Shown here: positions 16,313-28,300 of the stretch, one piece after another
How positions within the stretch are numbered: position 1 is the stretch's first letter
How the letters are laid out: the number at the start of each line of letters is the position of its first letter
Origin: Furcasterigmium furcatum
Taxonomy: Eukaryota; Ascomycota; Sordariomycetes; Glomerellales; Plectosphaerellaceae
NCBI GenBank assembly: GCA_001599815.1
Contig: BCIA01000002.1
Span: forward strand, 1,991,831 to 2,055,830
DNA: 64,000 nt
Direction: 5' to 3'
Notes under the pieces: model-generated
The model's input: only the letters and a program-made list of their open reading frames with translations
Told to the model about the DNA's origin: nothing
Database searches by the model: none
Translations under genes and position numbers: made by a program

Positions 16313-17598
16313 ATGCGCCGCGTCCCACGCCTGCGGCAGCCCCGGCTGCTGCTCTCATCAGCATCACCCTCCACACACGGCCAGCTCGCCCCCTGCCTCC
16401 GCACCATCACGACAACAGCGCCCACATGCACCGACGCACCGAAACGCAACCGCCTGCGCGAGGCCCTCTGGCAGGGCAAGGCGCCCGGTCCCGAAGACCC
16501 CTACGCCCAGCCCGCCTCCCACGCCGTCTCCGAGGAGCAGCGTGACCTGGAGGCCTACGAGGCCGAGCTCGCGGAGCTGCGGTCCGACAAGTACGACTTC
16601 GGCTCCGCGGAGCCCCCCAAGGCCCCCCGGCCGTTCTCGCGCCTCAAGGTCGCGAACAAGCGCACCTACGCCCCCAAGGAGAAGGATGCGCAGGGCGGCT
16701 ACGCGCCCGCGACGACCGGCGAGGGCCTCGAGGAGATCGGCGGCCTCGAGGGCTGGTGGGACCGCGAGGGCCACTGGGGCCCCGAGAGCGTGTACGTGCC
16801 GTACGCGCCCGTCGCGAGGGTCGAGGACCCGCAGGCCCTGGAGGCGCTGCTGCTGCAGGCCGTCGTCGAGGCCGTCGCCGTGCGGCAGCACGGGGCGGAG
16901 GGGCAGCTGCTCGAGCCGTGGGTGATGCCCAGCAGCAAGGCGCTGCACCGGGCGCTGCGGCTGACGCTGACGGTCGCGGAGGACGGGTCGGCGAGCGTCG
17001 GCGGCGAGACGGACAAGGTCCTAGACGAGCTATTCAAGGACGCGGCCCGGTGGGCGAAGAGGGCGGCCGTCGCGCGCGCCGCGGGCGAGCCGGACAAGGC
17101 TGCCGAGCCGACGCTGTTCACCTCCCCCAAGAAGATGACGAGGCTCGTCGAGCAGTTCGACGATGCGTGGAAGGGCATCTCCCTCGCCGACCCGCGGTTC
17201 AAGTTTGCGGTGCGTTTATCCACTTCCTGGCCTGACACCGAGAGATTACATAGTACTGACGACCTGGTTTACAGATCAGCAAGCGTGTCTTCCAGCTGAC
17301 CGGCAACCGAATCCACGACGCCAAGCTCGCGCGGGCCGAGACCGTCGGCCAGCTGCTGAGCATCCTCGTCCGCCCCGAGCCGCCCAAGAAGATCTACGAG
17401 ATCATCGAGAAGAGCGGCGAGTTCCAGCTCCCCAACGTCTCGGTGTCCCCCCGCCGCGTCACCCCGATCGACCGCGAGAAGTCCATCGGCAGGTGGAAGC
17501 TCATCGTGCAGCAGCTGGAGGAGAGGGGCCTGCCCCTCACCGGCCACGAGCATCTGGAGAAGCACCGCGAGAACAAGTGGCAGAAGGGAGGCGCATAG
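16313..17598 (+). CDS. Mitochondrial large-subunit ribosomal protein mL50
   Basis: Probable mL50 (L50 family; yeast MrpL13-like), a component of the mitochondrial 54S subunit. Exons 16313-17209 and 17275-17598 give 406 residues. The N-terminal ~45 residues are rich in Arg and Ser without acids, as expected for a mitochondrial presequence. The middle has the family-typical Trp-rich stretch (GGLEGWWDREGHWGPES) and the acyl-carrier-like C-terminal region DPRFKFAISKRVFQLTGNRI, then AKLARAETVGQLLSIL. The C-terminus (SIGRWKLIVQQLEERGLPL) matches fungal members. Longer than animal mL50, as usual in fungi. The start is the first ATG before the presequence. The intron has good gtgcgt and tttacag ends. 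Confidence 0.82.
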
Positions 17599-17967
17599 AC
17601 GCCGCGGAAAGCGGAAAGTGGAAAGGCGTCAGCGCCGGCAGGAGGGTGGACGGCTTGCCGCCGAGAGAGGAAGAAACGTCCCGGTGGGACTTGTACGGAT
17701 ATCTGTGCATGTACAATCTGTATCATATGTGACAATTCATCACTTGTCAGGAACATTCGGGTGGTGAAAGTCACGGACATCACAGGCAGCGAGCGAGGTA
17801 TTCAGAGGCCACAATATGCCTTGTGTGTTGCGTAGGTATCGTGATGGTGACTCTCCTGCCTCCCTATGACTGCTGCACGCAGCTAGAGTCTCAAAAGCAA
17901 TGCTCTGCTGCTGGTGGTCATCCTCTCTGGTCTCCCCTTATTCACTTGTTCGCGCTGGAGTGAAGGT
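17599..17967. other. Convergent 3' intergenic region
   Basis: 369 bases between the stops of mL50 (+) and the CVNH lectin (-). No gene is seen. Confidence 0.5.
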
Positions 17968-18459
17968 TTACTCCTCCTCAGGCTCAGGCTCCTCCTCCTC
18001 GGGCTCGTCATGGCTGTCTGTTCCACGGGTCAGAGATCCAGCACGCTGGCTAGTGGCTGCGGAGAGAACTCACCGAAGGTGAAGGCACCGTTGTCGTTGT
18101 TGATACGTTCGGCGAGGTTGACATCAGCCTCGACAAGCTCGCCATCGACGTTGAAGAGCTGGGCGCGGAGGACGGGGACGGAGTCGTCGCCCTCGAGCTC
18201 GAAGGAGATCTCCTCGGCGGAGTCGGCGAAGCCTGGGGGCAACCACACGTCAGTGCCGTTATGTACTTGGAGAGCTGGACGAGATGGACTAGATGGACTT
18301 ACCGCCGCCGCCCCAGTGGAAGGCACCGTTGTTGTTGCCGATGCAGTCGTTAAGGTCGAACTCGGCCTCAACCCACTCGCCCTCGACGTTGCACAGCTCG
18401 GCGTGGAGCATGTGGCCGTCCTCGACGCGGATGTTCTGGGCGCTCTCGTGGAATCCCAT
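17968..18459 (-). CDS. Cyanovirin-N homology (CVNH) lectin with acidic tail
   Basis: CVNH-domain protein of 121 residues. Minus-strand exons are 18303-18459, 18074-18232 and 17968-18017; all splice in frame. The two pseudo-repeats of the fold are visible: residues ~1-53 (FHESAQNIRVEDGHMLHAEL, later DLNDCIGNNNGAFHWGGG) and ~54-107 (FADSAEEISFELEGDDSVPV, later VNLAERINNDNGAFTF). Family members bind oligomannose glycans. There is no signal peptide, as in other fungal CVNH proteins. The third exon adds a 14-residue acidic tail after the fold (SHDEPEEEEPEPEEE), which is unusual. Its acceptor was chosen because only this site keeps the frame. The ligand and physiological role cannot be read from sequence. 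Confidence 0.88.
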
Positions 18460-20239
18460 TGTGAAGGTTGGGTTTGTGTGAGTGTCTAGGTGTTGTTGGT
18501 GGACTTGTTTGTGAGTGGGAGAGAGATACGAGACTTCAAGTGGGAGGTGTTGTTTGTTGACTGGTGATATTTATGTCGAGGGAGGAGATCTTCAACCTCC
18601 CACGGCAGCGGAGGCCTCTTATACCTCCAGCTCCCAACAGAACGGCAAGCAGGCAAGGCGGCTGCCCAATACAGCGCACCTGCCCCTTACTCCGCGTTTC
18701 TCCCGCGCAAGAACACGCGGCTACTACAGCTCTTGGCATGGTTTGACGCAGAAGGAGCGGTCTTTCTGTGAATCACGGGCCACGAGGGGGTCATCGTTCA
18801 CTTGGCGGAAGCTCCAGGGGCGCACACGTTGCGCGGCCAAGACGTCCGGAGCGGGCAGCAATGGAGAGCCCGAGGGCGGCGCCTGTCTCAAGCCTTGGGC
18901 TGGCCCCCTCCCTGCGGCAGCATGATGCCGAGGACGCCGCGATGCCCTCACGCTGGGTCTCTGGGCGCGCAGCTCGATGGAGAGCAGCCGCAGGAGGGCG
19001 GAGGGAGGTGGCACGCGAGGGGTCGGGGGCTCTGCTTGGCCTGTGGGCTTGTATGGGGGGGCATGTATGTCGAGCATGTAGAATGCAGGTGATTACGTGG
19101 CCCTGATGAGGCACGGGGGAATCGGACGGCGAGGTGTCAAGGGTGATGTGAGACCTGACAGACAAGCTGATGTGACCATGGTTGATATACATATATCCGC
19201 GCGCTTGTAGGGCTGGGCTGGGTGCAGGCAGAGGCTGACACGGTATCCTGGGGGGAGGGGGCTCAGGAGAGCCTCATGTTTGCTCCACGGACATCCTGGC
19301 GGACGGGCAGACGCCCTTGGCAGGCCACACGAGGGTCTCCAGGTGTAACCTGAAGCCAGGCTTGGAGCGCGGACGGCCTCTTGACGGCGGTTACCTGTCA
19401 ACACGTCAGAGCTGGGCGGGACACAATCGGTCGATGAAGACTACTCACAAAAGAAACGGGAGAGAGCAGACGTATCACGATCAGTTTCACAGGTGCCGAA
19501 GATGCGGGCATTGTCCGTGTCTCTCGTCTGCTGGATCCCCCTCGCCTCCAGACCTGCATGCATGCGAAGAGATGCAGACGAGACGTGGAACGAGGAGAGC
19601 CTCCAATACTAAGTGAGAGGTGGTTCCCTAAGACGGGGGTCGGACAGGCCGTCCGTAGGTAGGGAGGGACCTGGGGTCTGTCTGGCAGGGGGCGAGAGTG
19701 ACCCTGGCGTGCGGCATGGGCCGAAGCGATCCCGTCCAGCCTCTCGGGAGGCCGTTACAGAGCTGCAACTCGGGCTAGCTTATTACGAGAATATTCTCTC
19801 AGATGGCAGGGAGCAGTTTTAGATGCAGGTCTGAATCTGACAGGAATAGCCGGTGGTGGTCGACGTCGTGGAGGGGTCAGGAGAACTCTCTCAAATCCCC
19901 GCGCCCGGCCCATGCCAGATGATCCTTGGCGAAGGCGGGGTATCATCCGAGGGAGAGAAGAGACTGGAAGAAGCAGAAAGTCATCACGGCGGAACGAGAG
20001 ATGTCATGGTTGATCAAGGTACTTGCACAAAAGAACTGGTAGTATTCTCGTAAGGAATGTGACTATCGGGCGTAGCCAACGTGCTCATTCATCATCATCG
20101 TCCCCAAAATCACCACAACTCCCCGCGATCAACCACCCGTCCTAGTAATGCAAACTCGCGCCGTTGACTGCCATGGTCGATAGAGAAAAGCGGCGGGAAA
20201 GAAACAGTTTGTTGTTTGTTAAGCCGGAGCGAAGAAGAT
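18460..20239. other. Promoter and spacer upstream of CVNH gene
   Basis: About 1.8 kb. The left end is the promoter of the CVNH gene (minus strand), with an AT-rich TATA-like ATAAATATC about 105-115 bases upstream of its ATG. The right end is the 3' flank of the metallothionein gene. Open frames here look like chance frames. Confidence 0.4.
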
Positions 20240-20383
20240 TTACTTGCATCCGGAGCAAGAGCCTGTGTAAGTCCCTGTGTTAGTGACGGCCATCCAGGTT
20301 GAGGTGATTCGCGCCGGGGATGACGTACAGTCGGAGCCGCAGTTGCAGGAAGAAGCGCCGGAGCAGCCGCAGTCACCCTTCAT
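20240..20383 (-). CDS. Copper-type metallothionein, 25 residues
   Basis: A very small two-exon gene. Minus-strand exons 20329-20383 and 20240-20262 join in frame through a 66-base intron (gtacgt...acacag) and encode 25 residues. The product begins MKGDCGCSGASSCNCGSDC and continues with a second Cys-X-Cys unit and a Cys-Lys end. Seven cysteines sit in C-X-C pairs, spaced as in the classic Neurospora-type copper metallothionein, which binds Cu(I) through thiolates in the cytosol. No aromatic residues are present, as in the family. The intron splits the fifth cysteine codon. A TATATAAA box lies about 132-139 bases upstream on the same strand. Copper induction is typical of the family but is not proved here. 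Confidence 0.9.
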   Translation of the reverse strand: MKGDCGCSGASSCNCGSDCTSSPARITSTWMAVTNTGTYTGSCSGCK

Positions 20384-20514
20384 TTTGATGGTGTTGGTTG
20401 GTTGTTGGGGGGGAAAGTTAAGTGGTTTGGTTTGGCTGGAGTTGGTTGATGTGATCGTGGGTGAGGAGAGGAGAGGGCCTTTCGATACACAAGCACCCGC
20501 AGAGGAAGCCCGGG

Positions 20515-20522
20515 TTTATATA
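20515..20522 (-). promoter_or_regulatory. TATA box of metallothionein gene
   Basis: TATATAAA on the minus strand, about 132 bases upstream of the metallothionein start. The position suits a strongly inducible fungal promoter. Confidence 0.55.
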
Positions 20523-21640
20523 ACTGTGAGTCCACTCTCAGAGTGGCCTCCAGACACACCTGACACAGCCGGCAATGATCAGACTTGCGCGAATAGTGCG
20601 TGGGTTTGGGTCGTGTCTGTGTGTGTGAGCGTGGTGCCTCGGGCCTGGGGGGACCCTTTCTCCTCCCTCCCACGTCTTGCTTGCTGACCCGCAGCGAGGG
20701 CGGCCAGTCACACGCTCCTCCGGAAGGGTGGGTGCGCACTTTGTGCGGCGTCCAGGACCACTCGATCCCGCATCTTGAGCAGGTTAGCCAGGCGCCAGGA
20801 GGGTCCGAGGGTGCCAGAGGTGGCACTACCTCTCTGCCGTACCCGGAGACTTCCCCCGAGGTCTGCCTTCATTGGCGACGCTGGACGCTAGGGGCTGGGA
20901 GAGATCTTGATAACTACGTGTATCCAATCTCGTCGCGCGGTATGCGACGGGAGATCCTTGGGCTGACGTCGCCCCCGTGGCATGCGAGAAAGGAAGCCTT
21001 CTTCGCCGTCTTCTATCTCGGGATGGAGGGGCGCGAGCGAGCGGGCGAGGGGCAAAGGAGGGGCAAGATAAACTTGGACATACCCGATATGGTTTAGCGC
21101 TCTGCTTCCCATCGCTCCCTGAGCGTTTTGTGCGTGAATCTTCACCAGTCGCCCTACATCGCCAATGATGATCCGGGGTCATGGGCGATGCCAGTATCTT
21201 CTAGCCACTCCGACATGACGAAGCTGATCCCATCCTGCGTCCTTTGTGCCGTGACAAACATCGTTTCGAAGCCGAGAGACACGCCCGGCATCGGGATCGG
21301 CTCACTTGCCCGACAACTACTCGCCGCCACCGACAAGACGGACGGCGCTCTCTCACCGCTATGGTTCGGATGATTGGACCCTCACATCTCTGGACCTGTG
21401 TCCTGCTGCTCAGCGTATGCATGTGGCTCTCGGAATGCAGTGCTGCCGGAGGTCGCCGAATACCCGTTTTAAGGTCGTCTGATACCACACTAACAGAATG
21501 GGGCGTATATCGCGCACGAGCAAGATACTTCGCGATCTCATGGCATTCCTACAACACATGTACAAGCCCTCGTAATGAATGTGTACTGTAGTGAGTTGAC
21601 GTGATGCTATGAAGACAGAATGGAGCGCCATCTCCCGCTC
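20523..21640. other. Upstream spacer of metallothionein
   Basis: About 1.1 kb between the metallothionein TATA box and the stop codon of the unrecognised gene at 21641. I found no supported gene. Distal promoter elements of the metallothionein are probably here, but no clear metal-response consensus could be singled out by eye. Confidence 0.4.
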
Positions 21641-22405
21641 TCAGTTACTTCCCGAAACAAACATGAGCTTCGGCATCCCATCGCAGACGTCCAGGGCAAA
21701 CCGAAGTCCTCCAACGTCCACCACCCTCGACTCTGCCACCCGGACCGTCCTCCACTTCTCGACATCTCCCCTCGATACGCCATGTGAATCGTCGTTGCTC
21801 TCCTCCACGGGCTCCATAGTGGCTACCGACGCTTCGTAGCCCTGAAGCTTTGCGTACGCCTGGCTTGCCAACTTGACCATGTTGATCGCGTTCTCCGTCT
21901 TGAATTCGCACGCCTGGCAGGTCCACGGCCTCGGCCCAAAGGTGCAGCAGGTCTTGTTTGCTTTGGTCCTTCGGTTCTTCTCGGAACTAAGTCGCTTAAT
22001 CTTCGTCTCGATTTCTTTATGGAGGTCCTCCGGCAGAGGGGTTGGCTCCGTCGTCGCCAGCTCGCCGAGGCTGAGTGTGGGCAGAACCCAGGTTGAGTTG
22101 GCTGATGGCGTGGAGTCTGCAGGACGTTCAGTTTGGGCTTGGGCAGCTTTTGCAGCTCGTCTGGGCTGTAACCTGGTGGGAGATGGTGTCGTCTTGGTGA
22201 CCCTCCCCGTGGTCACTCGATGGGAGCTCGCTGGCGGTGTTGTGTGACGGGTTTCCTGGACGCCCGACTCGCCCTGGGTCTCGGGGGATACTCTCGCCAG
22301 CCCATTCTCAATGTAGTTGGCGATTTTCCGGAAGTGTTCCAAGCAGAGGGTGGTTTCTCTCGGCTCGAGGCGTACGAAGGTGGATGGACTTGTAGTCGGC
22401 GCCAT
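21641..22405 (-). CDS. Unrecognised single-exon protein, 254 aa
   Basis: Intact 254-codon frame starting with ATG at 22405. Residues ~1-45 look folded (LCLEHFRKIANYIENGLARV). Residues ~46-120 are Thr/Ser/Pro/Arg-rich and probably disordered. A charged helix follows (DLHKEIETKIKRLSSEKNRR), then a segment with four Cys (CCTFGPRPWTCQACEF) that could coordinate zinc, a helix (AINMVKLASQAYAKLQGYEA) and a C-terminal segment ending in GLRFALDVCDGMPKLMFVSG. The mix of folded and linker segments is more natural than chance frames in this window. I do not recognise the family and propose no function. It is isolated by more than 1 kb on both sides. Confidence 0.55.
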   Translation of the reverse strand: MAPTTSPSTFVRLEPRETTLCLEHFRKIANYIENGLARVSPETQGESGVQETRHTTPPASSHRVTTGRVTKTTPSPTRLQPRRAAKAAQAQTERPADSTPSANSTWVLPTLSLGELATTEPTPLPEDLHKEIETKIKRLSSEKNRRTKANKTCCTFGPRPWTCQACEFKTENAINMVKLASQAYAKLQGYEASVATMEPVEESNDDSHGVSRGDVEKWRTVRVAESRVVDVGGLRFALDVCDGMPKLMFVSGSN

Positions 22406-25365
22406 GATGCCGGGTCATAGGGGGGTTGGTTTGCTGCTGATGTTTCGTTGGACTCTTTTCAGGGCCATTCGAGGACTTTGTGTTGCAGATTTAGATGCCT
22501 CTGCGGGCTCAGTAATATGGCAGTTCTTGCAGTCTTCTTGCTTCATTGTGTGTATCGACACGCGACCCAACGACCCGTCCTTGTCGCGAAACCTTTGTGT
22601 TGGGAACAATTCACTTGAAGACTTCCAGGTCATTCACTACAAAACGCTTCAACAGTGGCGGTATCTTTATGGCCCAACAAAGACATTGGGATAATAATCG
22701 CATTGTCACTCGATGGTGACTCCAATGTTTTGACTGGAAAGGACGGATCTGAGGCGTTTGGCTCTTACGGTCCGATTAGAGTGTCGCGATGATTCATCTT
22801 CACCAATAATTTGGGGATTTGCTCACATCTCATCCATGAATCTTTGTTAACATGAGGCATGATGGATGATGTTAGATATTGGAGGAAGGTAGAAATTCAC
22901 TGAAGAGACCATTCCCACTGCCCGCCACTTGGGTAAGGTAGCCGACGTCTTTTGCATCGCCTGGGATGGATTCAAACGTAGTATTAGATTCTGGCCGTTC
23001 TTTTCAGAGATCGTACGAAGGATTTCCGACTCGCACCTCGGCACCAACTTCTGATGTTGGCCTTTAAGTCCCAAAGACCTTCGAAAGGAAATGGTACCAA
23101 ACACAGAGTCACTATTCTTCGCTCAACCACACGACGCATGTACGAAAGAGACAGACCACCCAAAGTTGAGAGTTGACACTGAAGAAGGAGAATGCACCTC
23201 TTTTTAGATTGAACAGGACATATGCCATCGGCAAAACCAGCCACAGCCTTGAGCATGATGTCGAAGCTTTGCGCTTGCCCGGAGAGACGTGCCCATCATC
23301 CTCATATGTTTGCAACCAAGTGGCCTGGTCGCATGTCATCGAAGTTTTCTCGACGAGAGGACATCTACCGAGCCTGAAGAGCAAAGGATCTTCTCAATAT
23401 CTGCCAGACATGCGTCTGTTTCGGGACCCTCGGCCAGCAGGCCGCTTCTCAACCCACAAACGGGCTGACAGCCAGTTCACCCTCTGAAATGGCACGAATT
23501 TGTAATGAGCGATTACCTAGGGAATTTTGCCATTTCTCAAACAAAGGTTGATATGGCAGTTTTGCGCCAAATAGGCCAGGCTTTTTATCACATCATTGAG
23601 AATCAGTGAGGGTGCTGGTCTCGGCGGTTAAACTGCAACGGTCGGAATGGTTGTGACCGTCATCTGCTCGGCGGCTGCGGGACGCCGGCTCCGAGTCTAT
23701 ATGAAGGGCGCGCCGAGCACTACAACCGACACCATTGTGAGCATCGGCGGTGACACGAATGCCGTGCGATATGGCGCGGGTGATCAACCTCGCTGTCGTG
23801 CTTGCCGATGGCAGTGTCAGGTAGACGCGTACGTCGCACGTAGCGCAGGGTAAATCAGATGCAGCGGACGGCAGGGTCTGGAGGATGTTTTGGGGGAATG
23901 GAAAAGGATGGACGTTTCTACTCTGGCCAGCGAGTGTCACTTGTTGCTATAGTACTCTGAAGGACCGTGTGGAGGGATGTGTGCACTGGATGTATGTGGC
24001 ATCTACTCCTGAACTTGGGCACTGCACGGTCAAGCCGGCCAGGGGTAGTGGCATTTATTCTTCTGCCCGAATTCGGCAAAGACACGGCTCTCATGATAAG
24101 CGCTGCCAAGGCGTTCGGCGTCTACAAGTGGCCGATGGCGACGCTCAACAAACCAACGCTTTGGTCCAAGGCGTGGTCGTCAACGATGCAACGTTGGATC
24201 AAGGCCTCCAAGATACGATAATAGATCCGTGGTTGGACGGACCCCGCTGAGAGGCCCCGAACTCAGCCCTGCGCGACCCGGGAGTCCCTGGTTGATCTGA
24301 ACATGGAGCGGAGTGATCTATCACAGACGATGGGGTGACACGACACAGGTGGACGGCCGGCCGTTGAGTTGAGGAGGCGAGACGAGACGGGCCCTCGGTT
24401 CGAGACCGGTCACACGTGGCGAGAGATGGACGGCGCAGCCTGGCCTTGACAATAGTCTTGTTCACATCGTTGACTCGCGCAGAGGCAGACAAGACGCGAG
24501 TAATATGAGACGTCTTGATAACAAGCGAGCAGAATATCATCTCGAAGATGTCACCGTCAGATCGCTCGGCCCAATCTCCGTCAGCTCCCTCTCCTGAGCT
24601 CGGCTAGGCCCCCAAGCCAATGAAGTGCCGGCTCGGCTCTCTGCTAGCCAGGGGCAGGGGTGGAGAGGGCCAATATGCGCAGCCCCATGTGGTACGACTC
24701 CAAGCCACGAGCTTCTCCCCTTCAGGCATCGCCGGCAAACAGAGGGCGGCACAGGCCCCCGGGTAACGTCCGCTAGGCCCTGAACGTTCGGCTGGCGGCG
24801 TGACATGTCCCCTGTGAAGCCCCAAAGCCCATCTCGTCGGCTCGCCGACAGGGGATCGGCGGCATGTTTCTTTTCTCCTCTGGCCTGGATTTGAGTGAGA
24901 CATGCAGAACGACAGCCACTCGATGGATTGCGATTGTCCATGACACTGACATGAACAGGGAGAGGGGAATCTGAATCGGGGCTGGAAGCGAGGACGCCCG
25001 TTATATTCGAGAAGAAGAGAGAGGCTGGTCTGGTCTCCCTCCTGAGTCCCTGTCCGTCTGCTGTCTGTCTGCCCCAGACGATTCGCCCATCGGTGCATCT
25101 CGCCTCAGCCGCAGCCACTCGCCCGTTTGGGCTGGAAGACATTTTCATTTCTCATCGGCCAGCCCGCCACACGCCCTTCCCACAGGCACTGACGCCTTTC
25201 TCTCGCATCTGCCGTGCGGACCCTGGATCATCTCAACTTCACTTCACGTCCTCCTTCATGAACTGAGCGCAACGGGACGACTCGCGATGTGCCGATCGAG
25301 GCGATAAGACAACATAGACTCCTCCTCAAGCGAGGCTTCACCAAGGTGAACCCATCGCCCTCGAG
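22406..25365. other. 3 kb gene-poor region
   Basis: No supported gene. Stretches at 22650-23600 are more AT-rich than the surroundings and could be decayed repeat DNA, but no terminal repeats, target duplications or transposase-like frame were found. The right end (about 24540-25365) should hold the promoter and 5' leader of the channel gene that starts at 25366. Confidence 0.4.
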
Positions 25366-28300
25366 ATGGTATGACGAGATGCCTCTTCCTTTCTTTCTTT
25401 TCCAGCCCAGTCACTCGATCGATCGATTGCGTTCCGTCTGATCCCCAGTCTTGGCACCTGCTGACTATCGCGACAGGACCTCAGCGGCGAGGGCGACTCC
25501 CGCACCGGGTCGGCTCGCGGCGACAGTAACAGCACCGGCACCGTGAGCACGCTCAACAACCCGGGCGACTCTGCGTCGCTCGTGGCGACCCTCAGCACCC
25601 TCCTCCCCGTCCTGGTGTACGCATCGGTCTGCATGATCCTGTTCTGGATCCTGAGGCGGGTCCTGACCCGCGTCTACTCACCCCGAGCCACCCTTCGACA
25701 CTACTTTGCAGAGTAAGTGAGCATCTCATCTGTCATATCGAGCCTCCTGCTGACCGCTCTCATCGTCTAGGGAGCGATCACAGAGTCCATCGAAAGGATG
25801 GTTTGACTGGGTGAGGCCCTTCATCAAGGAGGACGACATCCACGTCCTGAACCACTCGTCCCTGGATGCCTACCTCTTCCTGCGGTATCTCAAGGTCTTA
25901 TCCATGATCTGCTTTGTCGGCTGCTGCTTAATGTGGCCTATCCTGATGCCGATACATGCCACCGGCGGTGGAGGGCTCTCGGAACTGGACCGTATCACGA
26001 TCGGCAACGTGACCAATCCGAACTTACTCTACGTTCACGTCGTTATCGCTTGGGTATTCTTTGGTGAGGCACCCTTGAGTCTGTATCTGTCGGGTGGAAG
26101 GGACGCGTGCTGACTTGGCCAAGGATTCATCCTCTTCACCATATATCGCGAGTGCATCTACTACATCAACCTCCGCCACGCCTATCTCTTCTCGCCATAC
26201 TACTCCAAGCGCTTGTCATCGCGCACTGTACTATTCCAATGCGTCCCCCATGAGTATCTCGACGCCCAGCGCCTGCGCAAGATCTACGGCGACTCCGTCA
26301 AGCATGTCTGGATCCTTCGCGACACCACGGACCTCGAGTACCTCGTGGACGAGCGCGAGGAGACGGCCCGCCGCCTCGAGAGGTGCGAGATCCGCCTCAT
26401 CAAGCTCGCGGACGCTGCTCGACGAAAAGGCCAGCGCTCCGCCCCGTCCCAGCCTCTCCATTCCTTGCCTCTCCGCCGCAACGGCGAGCTGCCCAAGGAC
26501 ACCCCTGCGGCAGCAGACGCGACGGAGATCACCGTTCGGAGCCCCTCGACCGACTCATCAGCATCCGCCTCCGGGTCCTCGGCCAGCACCCCCTCCGCGA
26601 CCCCCATCACATCCCCCTCCGCCGCAACCACCGAGGACCCCGAGAAGCACATCGGCCTCGAGGGCCCTCCCCCCGACGTCAACGGCTCCATCGCCGCCCA
26701 GTGGGTGCCCGCTTCCCACCGGCCCGGCCACCGGCCGCTGGGCAACTTCTTCCGCCGCGTCGACACCATAAAGTGGACGCGCAACCGCCTCAAGCTACTC
26801 GCGCCACAGATCGCCAAGATGCGGCGCAAGCTCCACGCCGGCGACGAGGGCAGGCTGCTCGGGTCCGTCTTCATCGAGTTCCAGACGCAGTCGGACGCGC
26901 AGCGGGCGTACCAGATCGTCGCCCACGACCGCCCCATGTTCATGTCCCCGCGGTTCATCGGCATACGCCCCGACGAGGTCGTCTGGCACTCGCTCCGCCT
27001 GAGCTGGTTCGCGCGCATGGTGCGCCGCGTGGCCATGCTGGCCCTCATCGTCGCCGCCATCGTCTTCTGGGCGGTCCCCTCGGCGTTCGTCGGCCTCATG
27101 ACGAACATCTCTTACCTGACAGATACTTTTCCCTTTCTGGCGTGGCTGAACCTGCTCCCCAAGGTCATCATCGGCGTTATTCAGGGTTTCCTCCCGGCCC
27201 TGGCGCTGTCGCTTCTGATGGCCATCGTGCCGTGGCTTCTCAGAGGTAAGGAAACCGTCTCTTGCTGGAGTCTCTGTGTGTGATGCTGACCTGCTCCAGG
27301 CTGTGCTCGGGTCGCCGGCGAGCCGTCGCTTTCCGAGATCGAGCTCTACGTCCAGACCTTCTACTTCGGCTTCCAGGTCGTCCAGGTCTTCCTCGTCACG
27401 ACCCTGACATCGGCAGCCTCGGCCGCGATCGAGGATGTGCTCAAGGAGCCCTTCTCCGCGCCGAATCTGCTGTCCCAGAACCTGCCCAAGGCGTCCAACT
27501 TCTACCTCTCCTACATCCTGATCCAGTGTCTCGCCGTCGGTGCCACGGGCCTCCTCCACCTCTGGGACGTCATCAAGCACGGCGTCATGACGCGCTTCAT
27601 ACAGAGCCCGCGGGTCAAGTGGAAGATGTATAAGTTTATAAGACCGGTGCACTGGGGTGGATGGTTCCCCGTCTTCACCAACATGGGGGTCATCGGTACG
27701 TATAGGAGAGGACACCCTCGCCGTGAATATCCAACGCTGACCTCCGCGCTCCAGCCATCTCCTACGCGTGCATCGCGCCGCTCATCCTCGGCTTCGCCGC
27801 CGTCGGCCTGTACATCATCTACGTCCTCAACAAGTACAACTTCATCTTCGTCGAGGACTCGTCCATCGACACCCGGGGCCTGGTCTACCCCCGCGCGCTG
27901 AAGCAGCTCCTCTACGGCCTCTACCTCGCCGAGATCTGCATGGTCGGCCTCTTCGCCCTGCGCTCGGCCTTCGCGCCCATGCTCCTCATGATCATCTGCC
28001 TGGTCTTCAGCGTCATCTTCCACATCATGCTCAGCGAGGCGCTGTCGCCCCTCCTCGCCAACCTGCCACGCACCCTGGCGTTCGAGCACGAGGAGCTCAT
28101 GGGCGAGCACAAGGAGGCGGACGCCACCCTGCCTGCCTTCGACATCGACCCAGCCTCGATCCCGCTGCCCCCCGACTCCGACGAGGAGGACGACGAAGAC
28201 GACGGCCCCGTCCACGAGACCACGGGCTCCCGCGCCCTGTACCGCTCCATGGGCGTGGAGGGCTCGCCCTCCCTGGGTAAGATCGTGGGCAAGTGGTCCT

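Noticed and set aside
24385..24415. GGTTCGAGACCGG, tRNA T-arm-like sequence
   Set aside because: Only a partial stem; no upstream cloverleaf.
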